Positions 54,077-63,625 of a stretch of DNA of 64,000 nucleotides are shown in pieces. The translations under genes and the position numbers were made by a program. The number at the start of each line of letters is the position of its first letter. Within the stretch, counting starts at the first letter, position 1. Source of the DNA: Marinobacter sp. DY40_1A1 (lineage in GTDB: Bacteria; Pseudomonadota; Gammaproteobacteria; Pseudomonadales; Oleiphilaceae); contig NZ_VCHA01000001.1 in the NCBI RefSeq assembly GCF_016597815.1, forward strand, positions 186,001-250,000. Direction: 5' to 3'. A model generated the notes under the pieces. The model had not been told where the DNA came from and did no database searches. It was given only the letters and a program-made list of their open reading frames with translations.

Positions 54077-54238
54077 ATGGATGTTATTGGCCGCTCGGAC
54101 ACAGTCGCCAAAAGGGTCTATGCTGATTTTGATTACCAGAAATCGGCTTGGATTTACGACCGGAGCCAACTCAAGGTGCGCCGTATCGAAGCGCATGGCC
54201 ATTATTACCTGCCCCAGACAGGAAGAAACTACATATGA
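54077..54238 (+). CDS. Small ORF coupled to the GGDEF gene
   Basis: This 53-residue ORF, translated by hand, has a good ribosome site (GAGGGG, six bases upstream). Its stop codon overlaps the ATG of the GGDEF gene (ATGA). The product is polar with several tyrosines (W-I-Y-D-R-S-Q-L-K-V-R-R and H-G-H-Y-Y-L-P-Q-T-G). I do not recognise it. It may be a real small protein or a leader that couples translation. Confidence 0.55.
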   Translation: MDVIGRSDTVAKRVYADFDYQKSAWIYDRSQLKVRRIEAHGHYYLPQTGRNYI

Positions 54239-55611
54239 CATCGGATCAGTCCTGGAAAGAAAAATATTTTCATGAGCTGGAGTCTGTAAAGCATAGAGAA
54301 GAGCGCTGGAAGATCGAGCGCAATGCACTTGAGCGCATGCTGGTGTGCATCAGCCTGGCCTCTGAAGGACAGACGCAGGAGCTGGATCGCTTGCTTGCCA
54401 GAGTCCGATCTGACCTCCTCAAGAACAGCGTTGATGTAACTATCTGGGAAGATTTGCAGGCACAGATCGATCGTCAGGTTGCTCAGTTGGATGCTGCTGC
54501 TCCCCGTACTTCCAGAAACCGCAGCGAGCCATCTACCGGAACTGCCACTGAAGTAGAAAATAGGCAGCGACTTTTGATCGCCCGGCGTGTTGGACATCTG
54601 ATTGGTCAGCTGCTCAGCCAGGTTTCTTTAGAGGCGGAAGCAGAGACGCATGCAAGGAATTTGCAAAGATCGCTTCTGACCAGTGACAGCTGGGAAGAGT
54701 TGAGGGAAGGGCTAAACCAGGTGGCAGATCTGGTGATAGCAGCAGTCACCCGTGGCCAGCGCGAATTCGAGAGCTTCCTGAAGCGTCTGGATGAGCGACT
54801 CGAGGCGCTGAAGCAGCATTTTTCGGTTCAGTCGAGTGCTCAAACCGGCCGTCAGGCAGCTGCAGAAGCCCTTGAGCGGGAAATTCGTGAAGAGATCGAG
54901 CTGGTTAGCCGGCATATCGAAGCCAGTGATGATCTGCAGGAATTGAAAGATTCAGTTGGCCGCCATCTGGAAGGTATCGGCATGGTAGTTAGTCGGTTCC
55001 AGGCTCAGGAATCCGAACGGGAAAAAGCGCTATCCCAAGAGCTGGCGGCAATGCGTGAGAAGGTGGCTCTGATGGAGGCCTACTCGGGTCAGATGCAGGG
55101 CCAGGTTCGTAAGGAACGCGAGCGTGCCATGACGGACCAGCTTACCCAACTTCCCAATCGTGAAGCATGGCGAGAAAGGATGGCCTTTGAGCTGAATCGC
55201 TGGCAGCGCTATCAGTATCCACTGACACTCAGCATTCTTGATATAGATTTGTTCAAACGCGTGAACGACTCATATGGCCACAAGGCTGGCGACAAAGTGC
55301 TTCAGGTCGTAGCCCGGGAGATAAAAAAACGCGTGCGCACCACCGATTTTGCGGCCCGCTTTGGTGGCGAGGAGTTTGTCGTACTGTTTCCGGAAACGCT
55401 TCCCGACGAGGCACATGCTGTGCTGGATAAAATTCGAGCCCATGTCAGTGCTTTGCCATTTCATTTTGGCGGGGAGCGGCTGACGATTACGTTCTCTGGT
55501 GGTCTGGCGGGCTTTGGCCCCGATGATACCGAAGAAATGGTGTTTAACCGAGCCGACCGGGCACTCTATCTTGCCAAGGATAGTGGCCGGAATTGCATCA
55601 AGGTCGGCTAG
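54235..55611 (+). CDS. GGDEF diguanylate cyclase
   Basis: This 458-residue protein has a long helical N-terminal part (about 1-290) with coiled-coil stretches, no membrane helix and no recognised sensor domain. The C-terminal GGDEF domain has the active site G-G-E-E-F and an intact inhibitory site R-T-T-D five residues before it. It should make cyclic di-GMP and be feedback inhibited. The start at 54235 has AGGAAG upstream; a frame from 54148 would overlap the small ORF. Confidence 0.92.
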   Translation: MTSDQSWKEKYFHELESVKHREERWKIERNALERMLVCISLASEGQTQELDRLLARVRSDLLKNSVDVTIWEDLQAQIDRQVAQLDAAAPRTSRNRSEPSTGTATEVENRQRLLIARRVGHLIGQLLSQVSLEAEAETHARNLQRSLLTSDSWEELREGLNQVADLVIAAVTRGQREFESFLKRLDERLEALKQHFSVQSSAQTGRQAAAEALEREIREEIELVSRHIEASDDLQELKDSVGRHLEGIGMVVSRFQAQESEREKALSQELAAMREKVALMEAYSGQMQGQVRKERERAMTDQLTQLPNREAWRERMAFELNRWQRYQYPLTLSILDIDLFKRVNDSYGHKAGDKVLQVVAREIKKRVRTTDFAARFGGEEFVVLFPETLPDEAHAVLDKIRAHVSALPFHFGGERLTITFSGGLAGFGPDDTEEMVFNRADRALYLAKDSGRNCIKVG

Positions 55612-55625
55612 CTAAGGAGTATTTT

Positions 55626-55805
55626 ATGGGCGTACTGCTAACAATACTTGCCGTTTTGTTCATTGCGTTGATTATTATTCTGCCTTTGGTCGAGAAATAT
55701 GCGCCAAAAGACGAAACGGGAAACTATGGCAACATAACGCGTTTTATCTTTCCGCTGGTGGCGCTCTTGATCGTTGCCCAAATGGTTCGGTACTACTTTT
55801 CCTGA
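55626..55805 (+). CDS. Small two-helix membrane protein
   Basis: This 59-residue protein has two hydrophobic helices (V-L-L-T-I-L-A-V-L-F-I-A-L-I-I-I-L-P-L and I-F-P-L-V-A-L-L-I-V-A-Q-M-V) joined by Y-A-P-K-D-E-T-G-N-Y-G-N. It has AAGGAG eight bases before ATG 55626 and lies 14 bp behind the GGDEF gene, so it is likely co-expressed. I do not know a family for it. Confidence 0.72.
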   Translation: MGVLLTILAVLFIALIIILPLVEKYAPKDETGNYGNITRFIFPLVALLIVAQMVRYYFS

Positions 55806-55963
55806 GAGCATTTTTGGGCCCGGCCTCGTCAGTCTTCTTTACACATTCTTCAAAGCCAGTTGGGCCGATAGGGCGCAAGTCCTCGCCTCTACCAGAGAAT
55901 TAATCTTCCGGAACGAATATCGCATGCATCAATGCAGGATCAGCCTGAAAGGATGCACGACTC

Positions 55964-57445
55964 ATGAGCCAGTTCCACCCCATTATCTACGTTCGTGGCT
56001 ACGCCATGACCGCCAGCGAAATTGCCGATACCGTTTCCATGCCCTATATGGGCTTCAATCTGGGCGCGACCAAAGTGCGTCAATCCTGGGACGGAAGTAT
56101 TTATAAACAGGTCTTCGAATCGCCCATGATGCGCCTGATGAAAGACTACGGCTACACAGATGCGTTTTCCGATGGTGCCGAGGTCGACCGCGACATCACG
56201 CCTAAAACCGTTGTTATATACCGCTACTACGATCAGGCAGACCGGGATTTCGGCGAAGGAAAGCCACTTTCAATTCCCGCGGCAGCTCTGCAATTGGGTG
56301 ATTTGATTCTGAATATCCGCGACCAGCTATGCGGCGACGATATGGATCGCCGGGCAGAGTTCCGGGTGAATCTGGTGGCGCACTCCATGGGTGGCCTGGT
56401 GTGTCGGTGTCTTTTACAGAATGGTGGAATCAGCAGCCCGGCCGTTCGGCAGATAGTGGACAAGGTGTTTACCTATGCCACCCCGCACAATGGTATTGAA
56501 ATGGCCGGTATCAACGTGCCGGCGTTTCTCGGGCTTTGGGATATCAACAACTTCAACCGGTCAGTCATGGCAGACTATCTTGGGTTTGACGGCAAGCCTT
56601 CCAGAGTGGATTCCCTGGATGGCAAATTCGATCCGGACCGGTTTTTCTGCCTGGTGGGAACAAACCAGCAAGACTATGGTGCCGCCAAAGGCGTGTCCAA
56701 GTGGCTTGCGGGCAAGATGAGCGATGGGCTGGTTGCGATCGAGAATGCGGCCGTTCAGGGTGCGCCCAGAGCTTTTGTATATCGCAGCCACAGCGGCCCC
56801 TACGGCATTGTTAACTCCGAAGACGGCTATCAGAACCTGGTACGCTTTCTGTTTGGTGATGTGCGCGTAGACGGGGTGATGAATGTGGAATCCTTGCCAC
56901 TGCCGCCTTCGGTAGAAAAGGCCAGAAAAGAAGGTCGTCGGGTTCGCGCCTCCTATTATTTTGAAGCGACTGTTTCCCCCCGGGGCGCTCGCAGTTTTAG
57001 GCTTACAGAAAGGCGTAAAGAAACCTTCAGCGCAGTATTGCGAAAATTCGACGAGATGATGAAACCAAAGCGGGCAGGGCTGGACTCTGCGCGTTCTCCA
57101 ATGCTGTTCTCCGCATTTCTCGATAGTTCAAAAATTACGGTTGATCGGGGTCGAACCATGGTGATGACTGTCGAGCTTGCCGTTTCTGCCACCGATTATT
57201 TTGTAGATGGAGCCCCTTGGACAGAGCACCGGGTGGAAGGGGAATACCTGTATCGGGATACACTCACGTTGAAAATGACGCCCACTGAAGACGGATGGAA
57301 TCTGCGTTATGTCACCACGGATGAACAGTGGAGCGAGCGCGGTGGCAGTAAGGCCGAGCAGGATGGTGACAACTATCTGATCCCCCTGGCGTCAAAGAAG
57401 GGTTTCAAGGCCCAATTGCAGGTGAAACTCCGGCGTAGAAGCTGA
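55964..57445 (+). CDS. Alpha/beta hydrolase, lipase/esterase-like
   Basis: This 493-residue protein has an alpha/beta-hydrolase core in the first 290 residues: P-I-I-Y-V-R-G-Y, the nucleophile elbow A-H-S-M-G-G with Ser141, and Y-A-T-P-H-N-G. This resembles PGAP1/lipase-type enzymes. The C-terminal 200 residues are beta-rich and without a known match. No signal peptide is seen. The substrate is unknown; the shape suggests a lipase or acyl-ester hydrolase. The start at 55964 follows GAAAGGATGC. Confidence 0.82.
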   Translation: MSQFHPIIYVRGYAMTASEIADTVSMPYMGFNLGATKVRQSWDGSIYKQVFESPMMRLMKDYGYTDAFSDGAEVDRDITPKTVVIYRYYDQADRDFGEGKPLSIPAAALQLGDLILNIRDQLCGDDMDRRAEFRVNLVAHSMGGLVCRCLLQNGGISSPAVRQIVDKVFTYATPHNGIEMAGINVPAFLGLWDINNFNRSVMADYLGFDGKPSRVDSLDGKFDPDRFFCLVGTNQQDYGAAKGVSKWLAGKMSDGLVAIENAAVQGAPRAFVYRSHSGPYGIVNSEDGYQNLVRFLFGDVRVDGVMNVESLPLPPSVEKARKEGRRVRASYYFEATVSPRGARSFRLTERRKETFSAVLRKFDEMMKPKRAGLDSARSPMLFSAFLDSSKITVDRGRTMVMTVELAVSATDYFVDGAPWTEHRVEGEYLYRDTLTLKMTPTEDGWNLRYVTTDEQWSERGGSKAEQDGDNYLIPLASKKGFKAQLQVKLRRRS

Positions 57446-57552
57446 CAAATCAGACAAGAAACGGGTTCCTGGTGAATAATGATTTGTGGCTGCAGGCATA
57501 AGCTGGCAAAGTTCTGCGAAATCAGACCTATCTCCACCAAGAGGAAACGCCG

Positions 57553-58251
57553 GTGACCGACCTAGTAAGCTACTCACTCAATGACGGTGTTGCGACCGTA
57601 GTACTCAACAACGGCAAGGTGAATGCCCTGAGCCATGAAGTGTTTGAACAGTTGCACAAAGCTCTCGATCAGGCAGAACAGGATAAAGCAGTGGTTATCC
57701 TGACCGGGCAACCTGGTATTTTCTCCGGCGGCTACGATCTGAAAGAAATGCAAAAGGGCATGAAGGAAGCCGCTGCCCTGGTGACTGTTGGCTCAAAGTT
57801 CACCCGCCGTCTGGCCGCATTTCCGTATCCGATTATCGGAGCATGCAGCGGCCATGCACTTGCAAAAGCAGCGTTTGTTCTGCTCTCTGTAGATTACCGT
57901 GTAGGTGTTGAGGGCAGTTTCAAGCTGGGACTGAACGAAGTGGCTATCGGCATGACCATGCACAATGCAGGTATCGAGATTGCCCGCCACCGTCTGGCGC
58001 CAGCACATTTTTACCGGTCGGTGATCAATGCAGAAATATACAGCCCTGAAGGCGCTGTAGTTGCAGGATACCTGGATGAAGTGGTTGCTCCGGAACAGCT
58101 TATGAGCCGAGCGAATGAACTCGCCCAGGGCTTCCGTAAACTGAACATGAGAGCCCACGCCCAAACCAAGGTGAAAACCAAAGCGGGTTATCTTGAGTTG
58201 CTGGATCGCAGCATCGAGATGGATGCGCAGAGTCTCGGCCTTAACGGTTAA
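57553..58251 (+). CDS. Crotonase/enoyl-CoA hydratase family protein
   Basis: This 232-residue protein has the crotonase fold: N-N-G-K-V-N-A-L-S, F-S-G-G-Y-D-L-K-E and A-C-S-G-H-A-L-A-K-A-A-F, the oxyanion-hole region. The usual second glutamate region reads G-L-N-E-V-A-I-G-M. It is shorter than typical EchA (about 260). It starts with GTG supported by AGAGGAAA. Hydratase or isomerase activity on acyl-CoA is expected; exact chemistry is unknown. Confidence 0.88.
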   Translation: MTDLVSYSLNDGVATVVLNNGKVNALSHEVFEQLHKALDQAEQDKAVVILTGQPGIFSGGYDLKEMQKGMKEAAALVTVGSKFTRRLAAFPYPIIGACSGHALAKAAFVLLSVDYRVGVEGSFKLGLNEVAIGMTMHNAGIEIARHRLAPAHFYRSVINAEIYSPEGAVVAGYLDEVVAPEQLMSRANELAQGFRKLNMRAHAQTKVKTKAGYLELLDRSIEMDAQSLGLNG

Positions 58252-58269
58252 ACCGCCAATCTTGCGGGG

Positions 58270-59097
58270 CTAGCTCGGGGCCAGCTCTCCAGGATCCACT
58301 CTGTAGAAGTCCCGAAGCAGATCATACACTGCCGGCTGTTGTTCTTTCAGGTGTTGCGGTTGCTGATAGAAGGTTTCTGTCAGCACAGCAAAGAACTCAG
58401 CCGGCTTTGTTGCGCCATAAGGATCGAGCCAACTTGTGCTCCGATGCATGAGCGAGTGCCTTAGGTTGTTAAAGGCAGTGGTCATAATCTCCTGCCATTC
58501 TTTTGCTTGCTCGCCACCAAGAGGCGGAGCGCCGTCTGCAGAGCCATCCAGGTAATCAAGCTGGTGGGCAAATTCGTGAAGAATTACATTGTGCTCGCTG
58601 CCCGCACGCATAGCCCCGCTTTCACACTCTGACCAAGCTAACACTACCTGGCCTAGTGAGGATGCTTCTCCGGCCCTGATCTGATCGCTCACGCCAACCA
58701 CCATGCCATCACGCTCGGATGCCTGCACCCGGTATACATCCGGGTATACAAGGATGCTGCGAACGTCATCAAAATCCCCATATGAGCGCTTCACCGTGAG
58801 AAGGCATGCGTGCCCGGCAATGGCTACCCGAACGCGATCGTCTATTTCAAATCCGTCGCATCCGTAAAAGTTCTTTTCTGCGATGAAGAGCTGAACCTGA
58901 TCCCTTAGAGTTTTCTGCAGCGGTGTTGGCAATTGGCGATACAGGGGTACCGTTGTTTGGAGGTGTTTTCGCCAGGCTTTTGGGAAGGGCTGTTTCAGCT
59001 CTCTTTCACGTCGCCAGGTGCGGTAGAAGAACAGATAGAAAACAGCCAGTGCAATGAGAGCTGCGGAGAATAGTGCAAATACAGATGCTGACGACAT
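58270..59097 (-). CDS. mtfA: MtfA-type zinc metallopeptidase
   Basis: This 275-residue protein has one N-terminal membrane segment (about 5-24) and the M90 peptidase domain with the zinc motif H174-E-F-A-H178, then Q-L-D-Y-L-D-G. In enterobacteria MtfA binds the repressor Mlc and has peptidase activity. I chose ATG 59097 over an extension of 67 codons that runs into the divergent efflux operon. The membrane anchor differs from E. coli MtfA and is common in marine members. Confidence 0.88.
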   Translation of the reverse strand: MSSASVFALFSAALIALAVFYLFFYRTWRRERELKQPFPKAWRKHLQTTVPLYRQLPTPLQKTLRDQVQLFIAEKNFYGCDGFEIDDRVRVAIAGHACLLTVKRSYGDFDDVRSILVYPDVYRVQASERDGMVVGVSDQIRAGEASSLGQVVLAWSECESGAMRAGSEHNVILHEFAHQLDYLDGSADGAPPLGGEQAKEWQEIMTTAFNNLRHSLMHRSTSWLDPYGATKPAEFFAVLTETFYQQPQHLKEQQPAVYDLLRDFYRVDPGELAPS

Positions 59098-59296
59098 GTT
59101 CTTAAGCTCGCTTCGTGCGTATGTGCCGGCTGTTTGCTGTAATCTCAAACCATTCGTGTTTGGCAGAGCAAATTCAGGCTGCGGAGAAATCATCACGTTG
59201 CTAGCATACGCTAGTTGGCTGATAGCTTGAATCGCACCTATCATCAGACACTTGATTGCAAAAAAACGATGGCAGAGCAGCAGCAATAGGGATGAC

Positions 59297-59497
59297 ATGC
59301 TTCACGAGATGAGTATTGGTGGGATGTTGTTTAGTCCGTTTGTGGTGCTGGTGCCTTTTGCGTTTGTTATGGCGGCCATCACCCGGGGCGTTTTGCACTA
59401 TACAGGCCTGCGCACCTACATCTGGAAGAAAGCCTGGTTCGACGTGGCAACGTTCGTCTGCTGGTTGGCTGCTATTGTTTATCTGTTTGCGAATTAA
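59297..59497 (+). CDS. DUF1656 small membrane protein (AaeX type)
   Basis: This 66-residue protein has two membrane helices (F-S-P-F-V-V-L-V-P-F-A-F-V-M-A and F-V-C-W-L-A-A-I-V-Y-L-F). It starts M-L-H-E-M-S-I-G-G, as DUF1656 proteins do. AaeX-type proteins come with HlyD- and FUSC-type efflux partners, as here. Their role is not known. The start at 59297 has AGGGATG upstream. Confidence 0.88.
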   Translation: MLHEMSIGGMLFSPFVVLVPFAFVMAAITRGVLHYTGLRTYIWKKAWFDVATFVCWLAAIVYLFAN

Positions 59498-59506
59498 AGG
59501 GCTCTC

Positions 59507-60391
59507 ATGGGAAGGCTAGGGCGTATAGGACTGACATTGCTTGTGGTGGCTGCGGCGGTTGTTGCCGGAACCTGGGTATGGGATCACTATCTCTATTCGC
59601 CCTGGACACGGGACGGGCGAATTCGCGCAGACGTCATCACGATCGCTCCCGATGTGTCGGGCTGGGTAACCGAGTTGAGCGTTAAAAATAACCGACTTGT
59701 GAATAAGGGTGACCCTCTGTTCACAATTGACGACACTCGTTACCGGGCAAAATTTGCCGAGAGCAATGCGCGGCTTGCTCAAGAGCGTACGGGTTGGGAC
59801 TTGGCCAGGCATCAGTATGAGCGCCGGCAGCGCATGGCTGACCTTCAGTCTATCAGTGAGGAAAGTCTTGAGGCTTATCGTATTCGTGCCGAGGCGGCGA
59901 AGGCCAGCTACCAGCTTGCACAAGCGGAACTTGATACGGCCAGAATCGACTTGGAGCGAACACAAGTGCTGGCGCCGGAAAGCGGTATCGTGAATAACCT
60001 CAGCCTGCGGCGAGGCAACTATGTGGCCCGGGGGGAGGCGGTTTTATCGCTTATCAACAATGACTCCTTTTATGTGACAGGGTATTTTGAAGAGACCAAG
60101 TTGCAGCAAGTGCATGTTGGGCAAAAGGCCCGAATTACTCTGCTTTCTGGCGGGGAAAAGCTGAGTGGTGAAGTGGTCAGCATTACCCGCGGAATTGCAG
60201 ATTCAAACACCACCAGCGACAGCCTTATGTTGCCGAAAGTGCAGGCAGCGTTTAACTGGGTGCGGCTGGCTCAGCGTATACCTGTTGATATTGCACTTGA
60301 CCCATTCCCTGACAATCTCAATATCAGTGCGGGCATGACGGTTTCCATCTATCTGGAAACAGACACGGAAAACACTCCGGAAGAAGAGTAG
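59507..60391 (+). CDS. HlyD-family periplasmic adaptor (AaeA type)
   Basis: This 294-residue protein has one N-terminal membrane helix (about 5-24), a beta-barrel/lipoyl start (R-I-R-A-D-V-I-T-I-A-P-D-V-S-G-W-V), a short helical hairpin, and R-T-Q-V-L-A-P-E-S-G-I-V-N-N-L before the barrel end. This is the layout of AaeA/EmrA adaptors. It probably links the FUSC pump encoded next to an outer-membrane channel. No outer-membrane factor gene is in the operon. Confidence 0.92.
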   Translation: MGRLGRIGLTLLVVAAAVVAGTWVWDHYLYSPWTRDGRIRADVITIAPDVSGWVTELSVKNNRLVNKGDPLFTIDDTRYRAKFAESNARLAQERTGWDLARHQYERRQRMADLQSISEESLEAYRIRAEAAKASYQLAQAELDTARIDLERTQVLAPESGIVNNLSLRRGNYVARGEAVLSLINNDSFYVTGYFEETKLQQVHVGQKARITLLSGGEKLSGEVVSITRGIADSNTTSDSLMLPKVQAAFNWVRLAQRIPVDIALDPFPDNLNISAGMTVSIYLETDTENTPEEE

Positions 60392-60395
60392 CAAC

Positions 60396-62468
60396 GTGGC
60401 ATCCCTGGCGCTCCCACAACTTGCGACACAACTCTTTACCCCAAACCGGCGCACGGTGATATTCGCCCTGAAAGGGGTCATATCCATGGCGCTGGCGTTG
60501 TTTGTATCCATGTATTTGCAGCTTGATCGGCCCTACTGGGCGGTGGTGTCTGCTGTCTTTCTGCAGATTCGCCCCGAGAGCGGATTGGTGATTGAAAAAG
60601 CCCTGTGCCAGATTTCCGGATCAGTGGTCGGTGGCGGCGCGGGGATTTTAATACTGGCGCTGTTTATGCCATACCCGTTGCTGGCGCTTGCGTGCCTCAC
60701 TCTCTGGATAGGCCTCAACTCTGCAGCCTCGTCTATGGTGCATAACGCCAACTTTATCTACGCCTTTGCCATGTCGGGAATGACGGCTGGCCTTGTTGTA
60801 ATTATGGTTGTGGCGGACCCCAATGCGAACGATGGCCGTGCGGTCTTTGATATTGCCCAGTCCCGTATCAGCGAAATCAGCGTGGGGGCCCTCTGTGCCA
60901 TGTTGGTCAGCCGGCTGTTGTGGCCGGTCACAGTCAAGGAAAGCCTTCGAAATCACGCCCGGAATGTCATCAACAAAACGCTTGAATACCTCTCGCTGGA
61001 GCTGGACCCTAAGAGTACCCATGAACAGCGCCACCAGCATGCGGATGAGATTCTGGAAACGCTGATTGTACTGAACGATGACTCCAGTGCAGTGGCCTAT
61101 GAAGGGCCCGAAGGGCCGGGACGCAGCCGGGCAGCACATCTGTTAGTTAACAAGGTGATGTCGCTGCTTGCGGTCACACAGATAATGGGGCGCTTTCCCC
61201 GCAACCATCCGGAACTGGTTTCGCCCGCGTTTGGTGTACTGCTCAAGGATATGCGGATGTTGTTCATTGCTATTGCAGAGGCGCCCAGTTACGAAGAATC
61301 CTACAACCAGGCTCAGGAACTCAGGCGCGCGCTTCTGGAGCACAAGGCGGCCTATGTAAACGAATCTGCCATCGTTATACGCCTCACCCAAACCGCAGTG
61401 GAATTGGTGGCGGACCTGGTTATGGTACTGCGAGCGTATAATGCGCTGGAAAATCGCGACCAGACACTGCTCAAAGCGTCCAAGCTGAAAACCCACAGGG
61501 ATCCCCTGATAGGCGTAGTAAATGGCTTCAGGACAGCTGTGGTGTTCGCAATTGGGGCAGGGGTGTGGATGAGCACAGGTAGCCCTGCAGCCATAATGCT
61601 GATGATCATGCCGGTTGTGTTTTCTATTGTGTTTGCCCGGTTTTCACTGGCGGTGTTGATTAACATGCTGCGGCGCCTGTTACTCAGTGTGGTGGTGGCG
61701 ATTCCCGTGGCACTGGTTTATGGGTTGGGGTTGCTTGCCAAAAGCAGTGGGGATTTCGAGATATTGGTGCTGGTGCTTGCCGGCCCATTTTTCATCGGCC
61801 TGCTTGCCCTTGCCGAACGCCCGACCCTGCCTTATGGCTTAGGCATTTGTATCCCCTTCACGCTTATTGTTCAGCCTGGCAACCACATGGCATTCAATGC
61901 CGATGCAGCCACCAGCAATGCTCTGGGGCTGTTTGTGGGAATCAGCATTCTCTACTGGGTGTTCAAGCTGATCACCCCGTTGGATGGGCAGTTCATGCAG
62001 CGGCGATTGCTGAAAGCAACCGCCCGCGACCTGACCAGCATTGATTATCAAAATCGGCCGGAGAACTGGCTTAACGGGCGTATGGGGGAGCGCCTGTTGC
62101 GGTTAGCCAATTACGATCAAGGGTCGGGTAACCCCAGTCGCCATATGACAGACCTGGGCTTCACCGGTCTGAACATAGGCCACATGTCCATTCGCCTGAG
62201 GAGGCGCATCGAGAACCATCGAAGTGCCGAGGTAGATGCGAAACTCGCCGAGTGGCAGCAGGTACTTGCAGATACCTACCTTGTGAGTTCCCAAGGAAAA
62301 AAGAACCCCCGGTTCAGAGAGGTGAGTGCGGAACTGTTGGCGGCGATCCACTCGGCCAGGGAACCCGATGCACAAACGTCAACCGTTGAGGGCATGTTCG
62401 AGCGTATAGCGCTGACCTTTGAACGAACCGCCAAAGGTATTGCCGAAACCAAAAGCCAGAGTGTTTAG
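60396..62468 (+). CDS. FUSC-family efflux protein (AaeB type)
   Basis: This 690-residue membrane protein has two clusters of membrane helices (about 20-170 and 380-540) separated by a cytoplasmic section, as in AaeB/YccS fusaric-acid or aromatic-acid efflux proteins. The motif R-P-Y-W-A-V-V-S-A-V-F-L-Q-I-R-P-E is typical. It starts with GTG at 60396, four bases after the adaptor gene stop. Aromatic carboxylic acids are the likely substrate by family, not proven. Confidence 0.92.
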   Translation: MASLALPQLATQLFTPNRRTVIFALKGVISMALALFVSMYLQLDRPYWAVVSAVFLQIRPESGLVIEKALCQISGSVVGGGAGILILALFMPYPLLALACLTLWIGLNSAASSMVHNANFIYAFAMSGMTAGLVVIMVVADPNANDGRAVFDIAQSRISEISVGALCAMLVSRLLWPVTVKESLRNHARNVINKTLEYLSLELDPKSTHEQRHQHADEILETLIVLNDDSSAVAYEGPEGPGRSRAAHLLVNKVMSLLAVTQIMGRFPRNHPELVSPAFGVLLKDMRMLFIAIAEAPSYEESYNQAQELRRALLEHKAAYVNESAIVIRLTQTAVELVADLVMVLRAYNALENRDQTLLKASKLKTHRDPLIGVVNGFRTAVVFAIGAGVWMSTGSPAAIMLMIMPVVFSIVFARFSLAVLINMLRRLLLSVVVAIPVALVYGLGLLAKSSGDFEILVLVLAGPFFIGLLALAERPTLPYGLGICIPFTLIVQPGNHMAFNADAATSNALGLFVGISILYWVFKLITPLDGQFMQRRLLKATARDLTSIDYQNRPENWLNGRMGERLLRLANYDQGSGNPSRHMTDLGFTGLNIGHMSIRLRRRIENHRSAEVDAKLAEWQQVLADTYLVSSQGKKNPRFREVSAELLAAIHSAREPDAQTSTVEGMFERIALTFERTAKGIAETKSQSV

Positions 62469-62491
62469 CCATCCGATGAAGGAGTGCTGCC

Positions 62492-63523
62492 GTGTCACGG
62501 TCAGAACAGTTTGCCAGCGATAATTACAGTGGTGTTTGTCCGCAGGCATGGAAGGCCATGGAAGCGGCAAACCGGGTAGACGAACCAGCCTACGGTGAGG
62601 ACAGTTGGACACAGCGGGCGGCCGATGGTTTGCGATCTTTGTTTGATACAGATTGCGATGTCTACTTTGTATTTAACGGTACGGCTGCCAACTCGTTGGC
62701 ATTGGCGTCCATAGGGCAATCCTTCCATAGCGTGATCTGCCATGAGTTGGCGCATATTGAAACTGATGAGTGCGGCGGGCCGGAATACGCCTCCAATGGT
62801 GCCAAGCTATTACTGGGGCAGGGCGAAAACGGAAAGCTGACCCCCGAAAGCATTGAGCACCTGGTGACCAAACGCACAGACATTCACTACCCCAAACCCA
62901 AGGCACTAAGCCTCACTCAGGCAACGGAAGTGGGCACAATCTACACCCCGGATGAGCTTCGGGAGATCCGCATGCTGGCGGATCAATACAAGCTGAATAT
63001 CCACATGGACGGTGCACGCTTTGCGAATGCGGTGGCGGCGCTGGATGTGCATCCGTCAGAAATCACCTGGAAGGTGGGTGTTGATGTGCTGTGTTTCTCC
63101 GGGACCAAGAATGGTTTGGCCCTTGGCGAAGCGGTGGTTTTCTTTAACAAGGCACTGGCCGAGGACTTTGAATGGCGCTGCAAGCAGGCAGGGCAGCTGG
63201 CCTCCAAAATGCGGTATATCTCTGCGCCCTGGTGTGGTTTGCTGGAGAACAACGTGTGGCTGGACAATGCCCGCCATGCGAATGCCAGTGCGAAAAGGCT
63301 GGCTGACGGGCTGGCGGGGTTGCCGGGCATCAAGCTCCGCTACCCACGGCAAATAAATGCTGTTTTTGTAGAAATGCCCGAGCCTTTGCAGGCGGCTTTG
63401 CGGGCAAAAGGGTGGCGCTTCTACAACTTTATCGGAGGTTGTGCTCGTCTCATGTGTTCCTGGGCCACTACCCCGGCAGTGGTTGATCAGTTTCTGGCGG
63501 ATGTGCGGCAACTGCAGGCGTAG
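62492..63523 (+). CDS. ltaE: Low-specificity L-threonine aldolase
   Basis: This 343-residue PLP enzyme splits L-threonine or allo-threonine into glycine and acetaldehyde. The PLP lysine is K206 in C-F-S-G-T-K-N-G. Other landmarks are N-G-T-A-A-N (cofactor loop), H-M-D-G-A-R-F-A-N-A and the C-terminal F-x-N-F-I-G-G-C-A-R. It starts with GTG 62492 after AAGGAG. The symbol follows the E. coli enzyme; activity on serine-type analogues is possible. Confidence 0.9.
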   Translation: MSRSEQFASDNYSGVCPQAWKAMEAANRVDEPAYGEDSWTQRAADGLRSLFDTDCDVYFVFNGTAANSLALASIGQSFHSVICHELAHIETDECGGPEYASNGAKLLLGQGENGKLTPESIEHLVTKRTDIHYPKPKALSLTQATEVGTIYTPDELREIRMLADQYKLNIHMDGARFANAVAALDVHPSEITWKVGVDVLCFSGTKNGLALGEAVVFFNKALAEDFEWRCKQAGQLASKMRYISAPWCGLLENNVWLDNARHANASAKRLADGLAGLPGIKLRYPRQINAVFVEMPEPLQAALRAKGWRFYNFIGGCARLMCSWATTPAVVDQFLADVRQLQA

Positions 63524-63625
63524 GTCTGTGGTTTACCCGCCGGACGATTTCCACCACAATCGGCGCCATCCCCGATAAGGAGCTCATACTATGCTGTACT
63601 CATCAACCTCACCCAAGGCGATCTG

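Noticed and set aside
58270-59298. MtfA with a 67-residue N-terminal extension
   Set aside because: The extension would overlap the start of the divergent DUF1656 gene and has no family support; ATG 59097 gives the normal anchored form.
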